Assembly: GCF_003096355.1 (NCBI RefSeq)
Contig: NZ_QEKI01000003.1
Span: forward strand, 186,001 to 250,000
Source: Pontibacter virosus
GTDB taxonomy: Bacteria; Bacteroidota; Bacteroidia; Cytophagales; Hymenobacteraceae
Reading direction: 5' to 3'
DNA length: 64,000 nt
Shown here: positions 17,813 through 28,100 of the stretch, piece by piece
Layout of the letters: each line of letters starts with the position of its first letter
How positions within the stretch are numbered: the stretch's first letter is position 1
Program-made: the position numbers and the translations under genes
The notes under the pieces: model-generated
What the model saw: only the letters and a program-made list of their open reading frames with translations
Databases searched by the model: none
Told to the model about the DNA's origin: nothing

Positions 17813-19267
17813 ATGATGGATCACACACCTTTTAAAGACATTGTGAGATGGGGTGCACTGGCACTGCTGCTCAGTTGGAGCTCATGCGGACAGCGGACCA
17901 CTACCCAGTCTCCCGACACTACCACGGCTACAGCGGAGAGCGTGGCTCCAGGCACAGAGGAGACGACCAACGAGTCAGCCTATCAGATCCCGATGGACTA
18001 CTATACCCTGGACAATGGCCTAAAGGTCGTATTGTCGCAGGACAAGACGGCTCCCATAGCCACCATCGCCGTGTACTATAACATCGGTTTCCGGAATGAA
18101 CCCAAGGATCGCACCGGCTTTGCGCACCTGTTCGAGCACATGATGTTCCAGGGTTCTGATAACCTGGGCAAGATGGAGTTTATTCAGCTCGTTCAGAAAA
18201 ACGGCGGCATCCTGAACGGCTCCACCCGTTTTGACTTTACCAATTACTTTGAGATCGTACCTGCGCACAAGTTGGAAACCATGCTATGGGCAGAGGCTGA
18301 CCGCATGAAGGGCCTCAACATCACCCAGGAAAACCTGAACAACCAGCAGGGTGTGGTAAAGAACGAGGTGAAGGTGAATGTGCTCAACCAGCCATACGGT
18401 GGCTTCCCCTGGCTCGATATGCCCCAGTATGCGAACAAGAACTGGTACAACGCACACAACTTTTATGGCGACCTCAAAGACCTCGATGCAGCCACTCTCG
18501 AGGATGTGCAATCTTTCTTTGACACCTTCTACTCTCCAAACAATGCCGTGCTCGTGGTAGTAGGCGACTTCGAGAAAGGGGATGCAAAAAATTGGATACA
18601 GCAGTATTTTGGCGGCATACCTTCAGTCAAATTACCGGAACCAGTCGACCTGACCGAACCGCGCCAGGAAAAAGAGCAGCGCTTTACCAAAGACGACAAA
18701 CTGGCCAACCGCCCGGCGCTGGCCTTTGCCTATCACATGCCGGAGCGCAACTCACCGGAGTACTATGCCATGGGGCTGCTTGACCAGATCCTGCTGCAGG
18801 GGAACGACAGCCGTCTGTACCAGGCGTTGGTGCAGGAGCGGGGCTATACCGGCTCTGTTGATGGCGGCATCAACGCCTTTTTGGGTAACATGTACAATTA
18901 CAACGGGCCGATGCTCTGGATGGGTAGCCTGATCCATGACCAGAATGTGAACGCCGACGAAATTGTGAAAGTGCTGGATGAAGAGATTCAAAAACTGCAG
19001 CAGGAGGGGATAGACCAGGAACTGATCGACCTGGCGATCGTGAAAATACGCTCCTCCCTTTATGATCAGGTAAGCGCCTCCTCAGGTTTCGGCAAAGCGG
19101 ATCTGCTGGCCACCTTCGCACTCTTCGACAATGATCCGGCCCGCATTAACCGCCTGGAGTCAGAATTTCGGAAAGTGACGCCAGAGTTGCTCCGCAAGAC
19201 CCTTGAGGAGTACCTGCGCCCAACCAACCGCACTGTTCTTGTTGTCAACCCACTTGCAAAAAGCTAA
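17813..19267 (+). CDS. M16 family zinc peptidase, catalytic partner (lipoprotein)
   Basis: 484 residues. Lipoprotein signal ending LLLSWSSC, then a Thr-rich linker. The inverted zinc motif HLFEHMMF (His105, Glu108, His109) is intact, with the downstream acidic ligand in the NNQQGVVKNEVKVN helix. The second half carries the M16C pseudo-symmetric domain, with DSRLYQALVQERGYTGSV as the counterpart of the Arg/Tyr substrate pair. Only 5 bp separate it from the next gene, which is the same fold without the metal site; such pairs form a processing-peptidase-like heterodimer. Start at 17813 or the adjacent ATG at 17816. Confidence 0.93.
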   Translation: MMDHTPFKDIVRWGALALLLSWSSCGQRTTTQSPDTTTATAESVAPGTEETTNESAYQIPMDYYTLDNGLKVVLSQDKTAPIATIAVYYNIGFRNEPKDRTGFAHLFEHMMFQGSDNLGKMEFIQLVQKNGGILNGSTRFDFTNYFEIVPAHKLETMLWAEADRMKGLNITQENLNNQQGVVKNEVKVNVLNQPYGGFPWLDMPQYANKNWYNAHNFYGDLKDLDAATLEDVQSFFDTFYSPNNAVLVVVGDFEKGDAKNWIQQYFGGIPSVKLPEPVDLTEPRQEKEQRFTKDDKLANRPALAFAYHMPERNSPEYYAMGLLDQILLQGNDSRLYQALVQERGYTGSVDGGINAFLGNMYNYNGPMLWMGSLIHDQNVNADEIVKVLDEEIQKLQQEGIDQELIDLAIVKIRSSLYDQVSASSGFGKADLLATFALFDNDPARINRLESEFRKVTPELLRKTLEEYLRPTNRTVLVVNPLAKS

Positions 19268-19272
19268 GCGCC

Positions 19273-20673
19273 ATGACTAGAAAGATCTTCACAATCGCAT
19301 TGAGCGCCTTCCTGGCCTTCTCGTCAGGTATGGCCATGGCCCAAAAACAGACGCCACCGGAGGGAGGCCAGCCACGCGACTTTAAACTGCCTGCAAAACA
19401 GGAATTTGACCTGGACAATGGTTTGTCCGCTGTCATGGTGCCCTATGGCGACGTGCCGAAAGTAGTCGTAAGCATGGTGGTACAGGTAGGCAACGTGCAT
19501 GAGACCGCCCAGCAAAACGGCCTGGCCGACATCGTAGGCAACCTGATGCAGGAAGGCACTGCAACCCGTAACGCCAGGCAGTTGGCTGAAGAGGTAGCCC
19601 GGCTGGGGGGCTCGGTATCTGTGAGTGTTGGCCCGAACGAGACGTTTGTTTCCGGTTCAGCGCTTTCTGAGTACGGTCCAAAGTTAGTCGAGATCATGGC
19701 TGACCTGCTAAAAAATCCGGCTTTCCCGGAGTCCGAGATGGACCGTATCAAAAATGACTTCAAACGGCAGAACAACCTGCTGCGCCAGCAACCGAGTGCC
19801 ATCGCGCAGTCGAAGTTCAGGGGGGCGCTATACCCAAACCACCCCTATGGCCGCGATTTCCCAACCGATAAAATGATTGACGGCTTTACCCGGGAGCAGG
19901 TACAGCAGTTTTACGAGCAGCAGTTCGGCGCCGACCGCACCACAGTTTACGTAGCCGGTAAATTTGACCAGAGCGACATGAAACAGGCGGTCACCAACCA
20001 GCTAAGCGACTGGCGACAAGGTGCCGCCCCTCAGATCACAGTAGCCAAACCGGTAACCAAGAGCGACATGATCGTGCTGGATAGGCCGGGGGCGCCGCAG
20101 TCGACCATCGTCTTTGGTTTGCCGGTAGTAGACCCCTCACATCCTGACTACATGCCCTTGCGTGTAACTAACTCCCTGTTGGGAGGTTCTTTTGGTTCCC
20201 GCATCACCCGCAACATACGCGAAGACAAGGGTTATACCTACTCACCATACAGCACGCTGGCTGCCCGCTACCGGGTAGGGGACTGGGCGCAGGTTGCCGA
20301 TGTCACTACCGAGCACACGGGCAACTCACTTCGCGAGATTCTAAATGAAATCAACCGTTTAGGCACAGAAGCTCCATCACCGGAAGAACTGGAAGGCATC
20401 AAAAATTACGAGGCAGGCTTGTTTGTTTTGCGAAATTCCTCGCCCTGGGGCATTGTGTCGCAGCTCAACTTTCTGAAGCTGCACGACCTGCCGGATTCTT
20501 TCCTGGAAAACCAGGTACAGAACATCCATGCCGTAACGCCACAGCAGGTACAGCAAACCACCCAGAAATACATGCGGCCTAAAAACATGACATTGGTAGT
20601 GGTGGGAGATAAGAAAGCGATTGATCCACAGCTGAAGAAGTTTCAGGCGGAATTAAAAAAGAACGCGCTGTAG
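19273..20673 (+). CDS. M16 family peptidase, non-catalytic partner
   Basis: 466 residues with a cleavable signal (IALSAFLAFSSGMAMAQ). The M16 fold is clear (FDLDNGLSAVMVPYGDVPKV, MQEGTATRNARQLAEEVARLGG), but where HxxEH should stand the sequence reads NGLADIVGNL, so no zinc can be bound. The C-terminal half keeps GGSFGSRITRNIREDKGYTYSPYS, the Arg/Tyr substrate-binding pair. This division of labour matches known M16B active/inactive pairs, and the gene directly follows the catalytic partner. A terminator follows at 20694-20731. Confidence 0.93.
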   Translation: MTRKIFTIALSAFLAFSSGMAMAQKQTPPEGGQPRDFKLPAKQEFDLDNGLSAVMVPYGDVPKVVVSMVVQVGNVHETAQQNGLADIVGNLMQEGTATRNARQLAEEVARLGGSVSVSVGPNETFVSGSALSEYGPKLVEIMADLLKNPAFPESEMDRIKNDFKRQNNLLRQQPSAIAQSKFRGALYPNHPYGRDFPTDKMIDGFTREQVQQFYEQQFGADRTTVYVAGKFDQSDMKQAVTNQLSDWRQGAAPQITVAKPVTKSDMIVLDRPGAPQSTIVFGLPVVDPSHPDYMPLRVTNSLLGGSFGSRITRNIREDKGYTYSPYSTLAARYRVGDWAQVADVTTEHTGNSLREILNEINRLGTEAPSPEELEGIKNYEAGLFVLRNSSPWGIVSQLNFLKLHDLPDSFLENQVQNIHAVTPQQVQQTTQKYMRPKNMTLVVVGDKKAIDPQLKKFQAELKKNAL

Positions 20674-20693
20674 AAAGTGCATTTCTGACTTAG

Positions 20694-20731
20694 AAAAGGG
20701 AGCCCGGATCGTATCGAGGCTCCCTTTTTTA
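20694..20731 (+). terminator. Intrinsic terminator
   Basis: AAAAGGGAGCC stem pairing with GGCTCCCTTTT, then a T-run, just after the M16 pair. Confidence 0.87.
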
Positions 20732-20753
20732 CGCTTGGGGTAGGTATAAAACA

Positions 20754-20845
20754 AGAACAGACCCCTTTATCAGGAGTCTGTTCTCTATTGAAAAGATTAG
20801 TTTTGTAACAATTAACTTTTCAACTTTTAGCCATTCTTTTATACG
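20754..20845 (-). ncRNA. Candidate small structured RNA / 3'-end element, copy 1
   Basis: Minus-strand reading: CGTATAAAAGAA, a conserved block with stem TTGAAAAG...CTTTTCAA around the loop sequence TTGTTACA, then the hairpin AGAACAGAC...GTCTGTTCT and TTGTTTT as a terminator (hairpin at 20754-20784). A second copy with the same order lies at 21171-21260. Short frames in the block are not conserved between copies, so a structured RNA or a shared 3'-UTR is more likely than a peptide. No promoter is clear. Confidence 0.45.
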
Positions 20846-21162
20846 GGGGTAGTTTTGGAGATGTTACACATTTCCTGAAAATATTTTTCGATTAGTGCTG
20901 TAGAACTCAAAACCGAAGCCATTTGAAACTGCCTAATAAGTAGCAATACAGCCCGCAACAAAGGATTTTACCTTACTATCAGTTTATTAATAAAGTCGTT
21001 AGCTATACGGCAAAATAATTTCCTGGGTCAGGCAGAGGTTTGAAAAAAGATAGATTCATGTGAGTAAAGAAAGGAGGTCTAGCGTTTTTTTTTATGTAGC
21101 TTTAATAAGAGAATGAACGCTGTATGATTCCGTCGCTAGCTGTTGTGACATGACGGATAGGG

Positions 21163-21260
21163 CAAAAAAAAGAACAGCTCCTTCGTAAAGGAGCTGTTCT
21201 ATATTGAAAAGATTAGTCTGTAACAAATAACCTTTCAACTTTTAGCCGTTCTTTTATACG
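21163..21260 (-). ncRNA. Candidate small structured RNA / 3'-end element, copy 2
   Basis: Same organisation as the copy at 20754. The terminator hairpin is a perfect 13-bp stem (21171-21183 with 21188-21200) followed on the minus strand by eight U. In the internal stem one arm reads TTGAAAGG instead of TTGAAAAG, against an unchanged CTTTTCAA, giving a G·U pair that keeps the stem. It lies 45 bp past the stop of the small lipoprotein, so it may be its 3'-UTR or an independent RNA. Confidence 0.5.
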
Positions 21261-21304
21261 CCGGCGTTTCAGGGTAGGTTACGTTAACTCAGAAATTTTT
21301 TTTA

Positions 21305-21532
21305 TCAGTTATCCCGATCATTATCTCGGTCGACATCTACCTTCTTGGTGTTCGTAGTAGTATCGTAATCAACAACTGTTTCTGTTACCTCATATTCAGT
21401 AGCAACAGAATCTCTGTCTACTACTCTTTCAGTATCGCTTGCTGTTGTACCGGTCCTATCGGTGTTATCACAGGCTACCAGAGCCATTGTACCAAACAGT
21501 AGACCGAACCCTGTATATAATATCTTTTTCAT
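21305..21532 (-). CDS. Small lipoprotein, Asp/Thr-rich
   Basis: 75 residues from MKKILYTGFG. Lipobox MALVAC puts the lipidated Cys near residue 20; the mature part is short, acidic and Thr/Asp-rich (DTTTNTKKVDVDRDNDRDN) with no recognisable domain. The frame extends to 21577, but the added 15 residues precede a perfect signal peptide and are probably not translated. Followed on the same strand by the structured terminator element at 21163-21260. Confidence 0.7.
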   Translation of the reverse strand: MKKILYTGFGLLFGTMALVACDNTDRTGTTASDTERVVDRDSVATEYEVTETVVDYDTTTNTKKVDVDRDNDRDN

Positions 21533-21726
21533 GGTTTTATAGTTTAAACTTTTTACAATACAATATCTGCCTTTCAATAAAGCAGAACTGATATTGATTA
21601 ATTGTACGATGCTGCCACTGCAAAAGGTTGTATATCAATAGGTTTTAGTTTGTATGTTCTTGATAATGTTCTATTTAAAGCACGACTTGGAATGTTCAGG
21701 CTAATTAAAGAAGCCAATTCGGTCGT

Positions 21727-24270
21727 TTAACTGCCCTTCCTTTTTATGCTGCGGGTAGGTATAGCTGTTAGTGGATCTTCCGGCCAATGATGCTTGGGGT
21801 AGCGTCCACGCAGGTCTTTTCGCACCTCAAAATAGCCGGAACTCCAAAAGCTTCGCAAGTCACGGGTTACCTGCACAGGTCGGGAGGCCGGCGAAAGCAG
21901 GTGCATCAGCAATGGTACTTTGCCATTCACAATACTGGGCGTGTCGAGCAGGCCAAATACCTCCTGCAATCGTACGGCCAGTACGGGTGTCGAAGGGTCG
22001 GCATAATCCAGAGCTATACGCGAACCGCTGGGTACGTGCAGGTGAGTGGGTGCCAGCCTGTCCAGTTCCTGCTGTTGTTCCCAGGATAGCATGGACAGTA
22101 ATATGTTATTGAAGTCTAGTCGGGCGACCTGCTCCATGCTGCGTAGGCCTGCCAGATGCGGTAAGAGCCATTCCTCCACGGTTGCCTCCAGTGCCTGGTC
22201 TGACACATCCGGCCATTGATCTGGCGCTATTTGCTTCATAAACGTGATCCGCTGCCGCGTCCGGATCGCTTCATCGGACCAGGGCAGGCGGGCTGTACCT
22301 CTATCCTGCAAAGCCTGTAGCAGGGCTGTTGCCAGTTGCTCCGGATCAGGCTGCGCGAGCTGTTTTTCTTCCAGCACCAGCGCACCGAGTTTAACAATAC
22401 GTCGTGCCTGCACCCGGCTGCTGGCATCGTCCCAGCGTACCTCCTCAGTTTGGATGAGCTGTGCTTCAAAATGCTCGAGCACTTCGTCTTTGCTAAGCGG
22501 CGCTGCCAGCAGTATGCGCGCATGCTGCCCTGAATCGAGGTGTGCGATGCCGTAGTATTCTGCTTCTGAAAATAATTCGGTGGGGAGTGATGCACGTTGT
22601 CCCGTGACGAGCCGCACTTTACCCGTGCTCTCGAGCTGTGCTAGCCGGTCGGGATAAGCCAGAGCAGTTAGAACACCAGCCGCATGTGCTTCGATTGTTC
22701 CTTTTGGGGCACGGAGGCGCTGCCGCAGGTGTTGGGCCTGTTCCTGCACGCGCCTGATGGCGTTCTCGTCGCGCACAAAACCAGGTATAGGAGGCCGCTT
22801 GCCTGCCAGTAACTCCAATCTTAATAGCAGGTCAGGCAGGGGAGTGCTGAGGGGTTGTTGGGATCGGATGATGTCACGTTCAGCAAGCAGTGCAGCGAGG
22901 GTACAGGCCGTTTCGGTCAGACCTAGTTCATGCCCTCTGATCACCAGGTGCCCGAGACGAGGTGTCAAACCCATCGAGGCAATGGCCTTGCCGTGTGCTG
23001 TGGCATGGCCATTACTGTCAATTGCCTCCAGGCGTAAAAGTAAATCGCGTGACAGGGAGAGCGCAGCTGCGGGTGGAGCGTTTAGCCACTGCAGGGTGGT
23101 CACATCTTTTACACACCACAAAGCCAACTCCAAAGCCAGACCCGACAGGTCGGCCTCGCAAATTTCAGGATCCTGCCGCTGGGGTAGTTGCAACTGATCG
23201 GCTGTAGACCAGAGCCGGTAGCAAACACCCGGGCCCAATCGCCCGGCTCGTCCGCGACGCTGGTCAGCGGCCGCTTTGGAAACAGGGGTGGTTACCAAGG
23301 TTGTCAGGCCTGTGCGGGGCATGAAGCGGGGCACGCGCGCATAGCCGCCATCCACTACAATTTTAACGCCCTCTATGGTTAAGCTGGTTTCGGCTATGCT
23401 GGTCGCCAGTACTATTTTCCGGCGGCCGGAAGGGGAGGGCTGTATGGCCGCCATCTGTCGACTGAGTGCCAAGTCACCGTGCAAAAGGTGCAGCTCCAAA
23501 TCGGCTGACAGTCTGCTCTCCAATTGATCGGCTACCCGGCGCATTTCGCCCATACCTGGCAGAAAGACAAGCACGTCCCCGGTAGGTTCTTCCCGCAATG
23601 CTCTGAAAATCGCTTTAGGTACCAGCTCTTGCAGGCGTTCAGCGGGGCGGGTACCGGCTGCGGCAACCTCGGCTGGTGTCAGGTAGTGCGTTTCAACAGG
23701 GTAGAGGCGGCCATCGCTCCGGATGACGGTGGCCTGCAGCCACTTGCCTATACCTGTGGCATCGAGCGTGGCACTCATGATCACAATGCGCAGGTCAGGC
23801 CGGAGCACAGCCTGTGCATCCAGCGCCAGTGCCAGCCCCAGATCGGCCTGCAGACTCCGTTCATGAAACTCGTCAAAGAGAATGGCGGAAACACCTTCCA
23901 GGGCGGGATCTTCCTGCAGCATGCGGGTCAGGATGCCTTCTGTTACTACTTCCACGCGGGTGCGGGACGATACGACATGCTCCATGCGCACCCAATACCC
24001 CACCGTCTGCCCCAATGGCTCCTGCATCAGGTCGGCCATGCGCTGCGCAGCGGCACGGGTAGCCAGTCGCCTGGGTTCCAGCACCAGCACCTTGCCGCCC
24101 TGCAGCCAGTCGGCCTGTAATAGGGCAAGGGGTACCAGGGTCGTTTTGCCCGCTCCCGGAGGGGCTTCCAGTACAGCACGGTTATTGGCAGCAAGTGCCT
24201 GCAACAAGTCAGGAAGTGCTTCCTTTACGGGAAGTTCCGGCAATTCAGGTATAGAGAGGGCGTACGGCAT
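21727..24270 (-). CDS. hrpB: ATP-dependent helicase HrpB
   Basis: 847 residues, DEAH/RHA-type helicase. Walker A is EAPPGAGKTTLVPLALL (~35-50), motif II is DEFHERS, motif III is MSATLD, and motifs V-VI are ATSIAETSLTIEGV and DQRRGRAGRLGPG. The long C-terminal region ending KDLRGRYPKHHWPEDPLTA is the HrpB-specific C-domain. HrpB is a conserved bacterial helicase of uncertain RNA role. It is the last gene of a minus-strand run that includes the ankyrin protein 32 bp upstream. Confidence 0.95.
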   Translation of the reverse strand: MPYALSIPELPELPVKEALPDLLQALAANNRAVLEAPPGAGKTTLVPLALLQADWLQGGKVLVLEPRRLATRAAAQRMADLMQEPLGQTVGYWVRMEHVVSSRTRVEVVTEGILTRMLQEDPALEGVSAILFDEFHERSLQADLGLALALDAQAVLRPDLRIVIMSATLDATGIGKWLQATVIRSDGRLYPVETHYLTPAEVAAAGTRPAERLQELVPKAIFRALREEPTGDVLVFLPGMGEMRRVADQLESRLSADLELHLLHGDLALSRQMAAIQPSPSGRRKIVLATSIAETSLTIEGVKIVVDGGYARVPRFMPRTGLTTLVTTPVSKAAADQRRGRAGRLGPGVCYRLWSTADQLQLPQRQDPEICEADLSGLALELALWCVKDVTTLQWLNAPPAAALSLSRDLLLRLEAIDSNGHATAHGKAIASMGLTPRLGHLVIRGHELGLTETACTLAALLAERDIIRSQQPLSTPLPDLLLRLELLAGKRPPIPGFVRDENAIRRVQEQAQHLRQRLRAPKGTIEAHAAGVLTALAYPDRLAQLESTGKVRLVTGQRASLPTELFSEAEYYGIAHLDSGQHARILLAAPLSKDEVLEHFEAQLIQTEEVRWDDASSRVQARRIVKLGALVLEEKQLAQPDPEQLATALLQALQDRGTARLPWSDEAIRTRQRITFMKQIAPDQWPDVSDQALEATVEEWLLPHLAGLRSMEQVARLDFNNILLSMLSWEQQQELDRLAPTHLHVPSGSRIALDYADPSTPVLAVRLQEVFGLLDTPSIVNGKVPLLMHLLSPASRPVQVTRDLRSFWSSGYFEVRKDLRGRYPKHHWPEDPLTAIPTRSIKRKGS

Positions 24271-24302
24271 GTCGCCGCAATTTCCGAAAATTTATAAACT
24301 TA

Positions 24303-24806
24303 TCAGGTAGTGCTTTCTGTGGAGGTTCTGAAAAGTTTGAGGGCTTCTTCATTGCCGACCTGTGCCGCCATTTTCTGGGCTGTGAGGCCGCGGGTGTCGC
24401 GCAGCTCGCGGTTGGCACCATGCTCGAGCATAAACTTGACCATGTTGGTGCGGCCGTACATGGTGGCGAACATCAGGCCGGTGCCACCGCTGCCGTTTTG
24501 CAGGTTAAGGTCAGCACCATATTCCAGCAGCAGCTCGGCTATACCTTCGTAGCCATTAAAGCACTGGCCCATCAGGGCGGTGTTTCCGGCCAGGTCCTGG
24601 GCGTTTACGTCGGCGCCGGCTTCCAGCAGCATGCGGGCCGCTTCGGGCTGGTTGTTGTAGGTTGCGATGATTAGGGGTGTGAAGCCGCGCGGCCCCGGTT
24701 CGTTCACGTCTACACCTTCTTCAATCAGTTGCTTCAGGAGGGTGAGGTCGCCGCGCCGGGCTGCATCGAAGAGGATGTCAACGGGTCTTGTAGAGTGGAA
24801 GGTCAT
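24303..24806 (-). CDS. Ankyrin-repeat protein
   Basis: 167 residues, nearly all ankyrin repeats: DILFDAARRGDLTLLKQLIEEGVDVNEPG, then units with GFTPLIIATYNN, NTALMGQCFNGYEGIAELLLEYGADLN, GTGLMFATMYGRTNMVKFMLEHGANRE and a final GLTAQKMAAQVGN. Four to five repeats, no signal peptide, so a cytosolic protein-interaction module. The partner is unknown; it is followed by hrpB on the same strand. Confidence 0.92.
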   Translation of the reverse strand: MTFHSTRPVDILFDAARRGDLTLLKQLIEEGVDVNEPGPRGFTPLIIATYNNQPEAARMLLEAGADVNAQDLAGNTALMGQCFNGYEGIAELLLEYGADLNLQNGSGGTGLMFATMYGRTNMVKFMLEHGANRELRDTRGLTAQKMAAQVGNEEALKLFRTSTESTT

Positions 24807-24854
24807 CAGGATAAGGTTTTAGGTCCTGGCCTTACCTACGATAAAAAAACTGAT

Positions 24855-25151
24855 TTAGTCACTCACCATGTCAAAAAATCGCACTTTCAAACTGCCGGGT
24901 ACCAGTTTCAGGCCTTTCGGTATCCCTTCGTGTGATGCCTTCATGTGCTCTTTATACCATTCCCTGTAGCTGATTTCGTCGGTCCAGGTAGTCATCACCC
25001 AAAACTCGTTTTCATTCTCCTGCGGCGTAAACACCTTCATGCCCAGAAAACCCTTCTCGTGGTCGACCATGTGCGGTCGGTTCACAAATGCTTCCCTGAC
25101 ATCGGCTGCCATTCCGTTGGCAACCTCAAACTGGCTCATGGCTATGTACAT
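24855..25151 (-). CDS. IsdG/HmoA-like antibiotic-biosynthesis-monooxygenase domain protein
   Basis: 98 residues, one ABM ferredoxin-like domain of the IsdG/HmoA branch. Aligned by eye to IsdG, the heme-degradation residues are kept at Trp65 (REWYKE) and His74 (KASHEG), while the usual Asn near the N-terminus is Gln7. IsdG-type enzymes open heme and release iron, so this could degrade heme or act on another substrate. It lies 35 bp downstream of the CheB-CheR-kinase hybrid and the phytochrome core, which suggests co-transcription with a tetrapyrrole-binding photoreceptor. Confidence 0.8.
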   Translation of the reverse strand: MYIAMSQFEVANGMAADVREAFVNRPHMVDHEKGFLGMKVFTPQENENEFWVMTTWTDEISYREWYKEHMKASHEGIPKGLKLVPGSLKVRFFDMVSD

Positions 25152-25186
25152 ACTACGGTTTTAATTTTTGTTGGAAAACCTGGGTT

Positions 25187-28100
25187 CTATTGTTGAAAGG
25201 TGAGGGTGAAGGTCGTCCCTTTGTTTGTTTCGCTTTTTACCTGCACCTGTCCGCCTGAGTTGTCCATGATGCGCTTCACAATGTAAAGACCCATGCCGGT
25301 GCCTTCTACGTGGGAGTGAAAGCGCTTGAAGAGCGTAAACAACTTGTTCTGACTTTCTTTGCTGATGCCGAGCCCATTGTCTTCTATACTCAGCTCAAGT
25401 TTTTTCCCTTTGTAGCTACTCTTGATCTTAACATGCGGTCTGCGGTCGGGTGAGCTGTATTTCAGTGCGTTGCTCAGCAGGTTGTACAGAATGCTGTTCA
25501 GGTTCTTTTTAGAGAAACTAATATTGGGTGCCTCTGAGAAGTTTGTTTCGATGATCGCCTGCTTGCGTTCGGCCTCTCCCCGCAGTCCTTCGTAGATCGT
25601 GTTGTATACTGCTTCGATCTCGAGCGGCTCAGCCTCACCGTCCACATCACGCTGCACCTTGGCTATGTCTGTCAGGTCTCGGATCACATTTTTGAAACGC
25701 CTGATCGAGTCTTTGATCATGACAAAGAGCGGATCTGTTGGTTCGCCCGGCAAGGGTTCTGCCACCTGTATCTGCTCTTCCAGCACCAGCATCAGACCTT
25801 CGATGTTAGCGATCGGTGACTTCAGATCGTGCGAGGCCGTGTACACGAAGGTGTCCAGGTCGTCGATCACGCGCATGAGGTGGTCATTCGTATGCTGCAG
25901 TTCTTCCTGGGCCAGTTTCAGGTCCGAAAGGTCGATAAACGAACCGATCATCCGGTAAGGCATCTGGTATTCGTTGTACAGAATATAGGCCCTGTTCGAC
26001 ACGTAGGTATAGCTTCCCTCTTTGTGCAGGATGCGGTATTCTGCATTCCACTGTTTTTTGCCGCTGTTGATGGCATCGTTCACGCTCCGCTCTACTTCCT
26101 TCCGGTCTTCGGGGTGCAGTTTGGAAAACCAGCCTTCCAGCCCACCCGACATCTCGTTTTCATGAAAGCCCAGCATTTTATGAAGGCCGTCACTCCACCA
26201 GATCTCATTGCTAGCCAGATTCCAGTCCCAAACCACGTCATTGGTAGCCATAGACACCAGCCTGAACCGTTCCTCACTCTCTGCCAGTTCGCGTGTGCGG
26301 TCCTGCACCAGTCGCTCCAGCTGGTTGTTGAGTATCGTCAGGTTCTCTTCGGCCTTCTTCAGTTCTTCGTAGGCTTCCAGGGTTTGGTCTTCGCTGTTCT
26401 TCTTGTCATTGATATTGGCCATGGTAACGGCAATGCCAGCGCCCATCTTCACGGCGGCTATCTCGTACCAGGCTTTCTGTTCGTTTAATGTCAGCAACTG
26501 CTCTACGTGCAGCGGCTTGCCCGTTTCCACCACATGGCAGAACTTACGGAAAATACCGGTGTCACGCAGGTGGGGGATGGTCGATGTTACGCTTTGCTGC
26601 ATTAGGTTGGCACTTGATTCGCCCAGCATTTCCTCAGCTTTTTTATTGAGCAGGGTCCAGTTGAAATCTTTGATCTGATCTTTGTTGTCGCGGACGGGTT
26701 GCATGGACATGATGCTGTTGAGCGAACTGTCGAGCACTCCCTGCACCACACTGCTCAATGTTTTGAGCGTGGTTACGTCCACGAAGCTGATCACCACCCC
26801 ATCTTTGTTGCCGTCTCGTTTCAGGTAGGGAATGATGCGCATCAGGTAATAGCGGCCATTCTCCGTCTCCACCTCCTGCTCTACTTCAATAGAGGTATTG
26901 TTCACCTGCCGCACATCATCAAACAGGCGGGCGTATTTCAGGTTGTGGGACAGGTGATACACCGGTCGCCCGATATCGCCCCCGATAAGGTTTATGATCT
27001 GCTCGATCGACGGGGTATACTTGCGGACATCCAGGTTATGGTCTACAAAAAGCTGCCCCACATTGGAGCTGCGGAAGTAGTTGTCAAGGTCTTCGTTCAG
27101 CTCCTGCAGCTCCTTTATCTTGAGTTGGTGCTCGGAGTTAACGGTGTGCAGTTCCTCGTTGAGCGACTGCATCTCTTCGTTCGAGCTTTGCAGCTCCTCG
27201 TTGCTCGACATCAGCTCCTCATTGCTCGATTGCAATTCTTCGTTGGCCGTGCTGAGGTCCTGCACGGTCATTTGCAGGCTTTCGCGGGTTTCTCGCAGTT
27301 CAGCTTCCAGTGTTGTTAGCTGCTGGTAGTAGTCTGCGTCAGATATATGCGGAGATTCGGTAAATTTTGGTTGCGGGCTTACTTCGCCCATTTCCTGCAA
27401 CAAAATCAGGATGAGGGGTGGCTTGCCTTTTTCGAGTGTTACCGGGCGCACGGAAGTGTGGATGAGGCGGTCATTCTTGCCAAATTTTACGGCTACCTGC
27501 CTGCCTACCACACTGCGTTTTGTCTTGATCGCTTTGCGGATGCTCACACTCAGCACAACGGCCAGTTCCTCCGGCACCATCTTGATCAGGTTGAAGTGCA
27601 GACGCTTGTCAGGGAACTTTAGAAAGCGGTTGATGTCGCCAATGCCGTGCAGCAGTTGGTAGTTTGTGTCGACGTAAAGGGCGGTAACTTTAAAGTCTTC
27701 TGCCAGGGCATCCATAAATGCCTCGTTGTAGCGGTTTAGCTGCGTAGTCTTAAACTGACTAGCCTGGCTTTGCTGCATGCTGGTGGTTTGGTAATCGGTT
27801 ACGCCGTAGCTGCGCTGCAGGCTACTGCGGTCTTTTACTTTTCGGAAAATCTTCCACTTGCGGTCCTCTTCCTCAAAGTATTCCTGCATGTCGCCAATAT
27901 GCTCGCTGGGTCCAAGCATCAGGTAGCCACCCATGTTGAGGGCATAGGGAAACAGAGAGAGCACCTTATGCTGCAGGCTGGGATTTAAGTAGATGAGCAT
28001 GTTACGGCAGGTGATCAGGTCGATCTTGCTGAAGGGCGGGTCCTTTTGCAGGTCATGCTGTGCAAAGATCACCATCTTGCGTACCTCGTCACTTACCGTG

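Noticed and set aside
20846..21162. Small plus- or minus-strand gene between the two RNA-like copies
   Set aside because: The only frames are very short (an 18-residue minus-strand frame from about 21059) without a convincing start signal.
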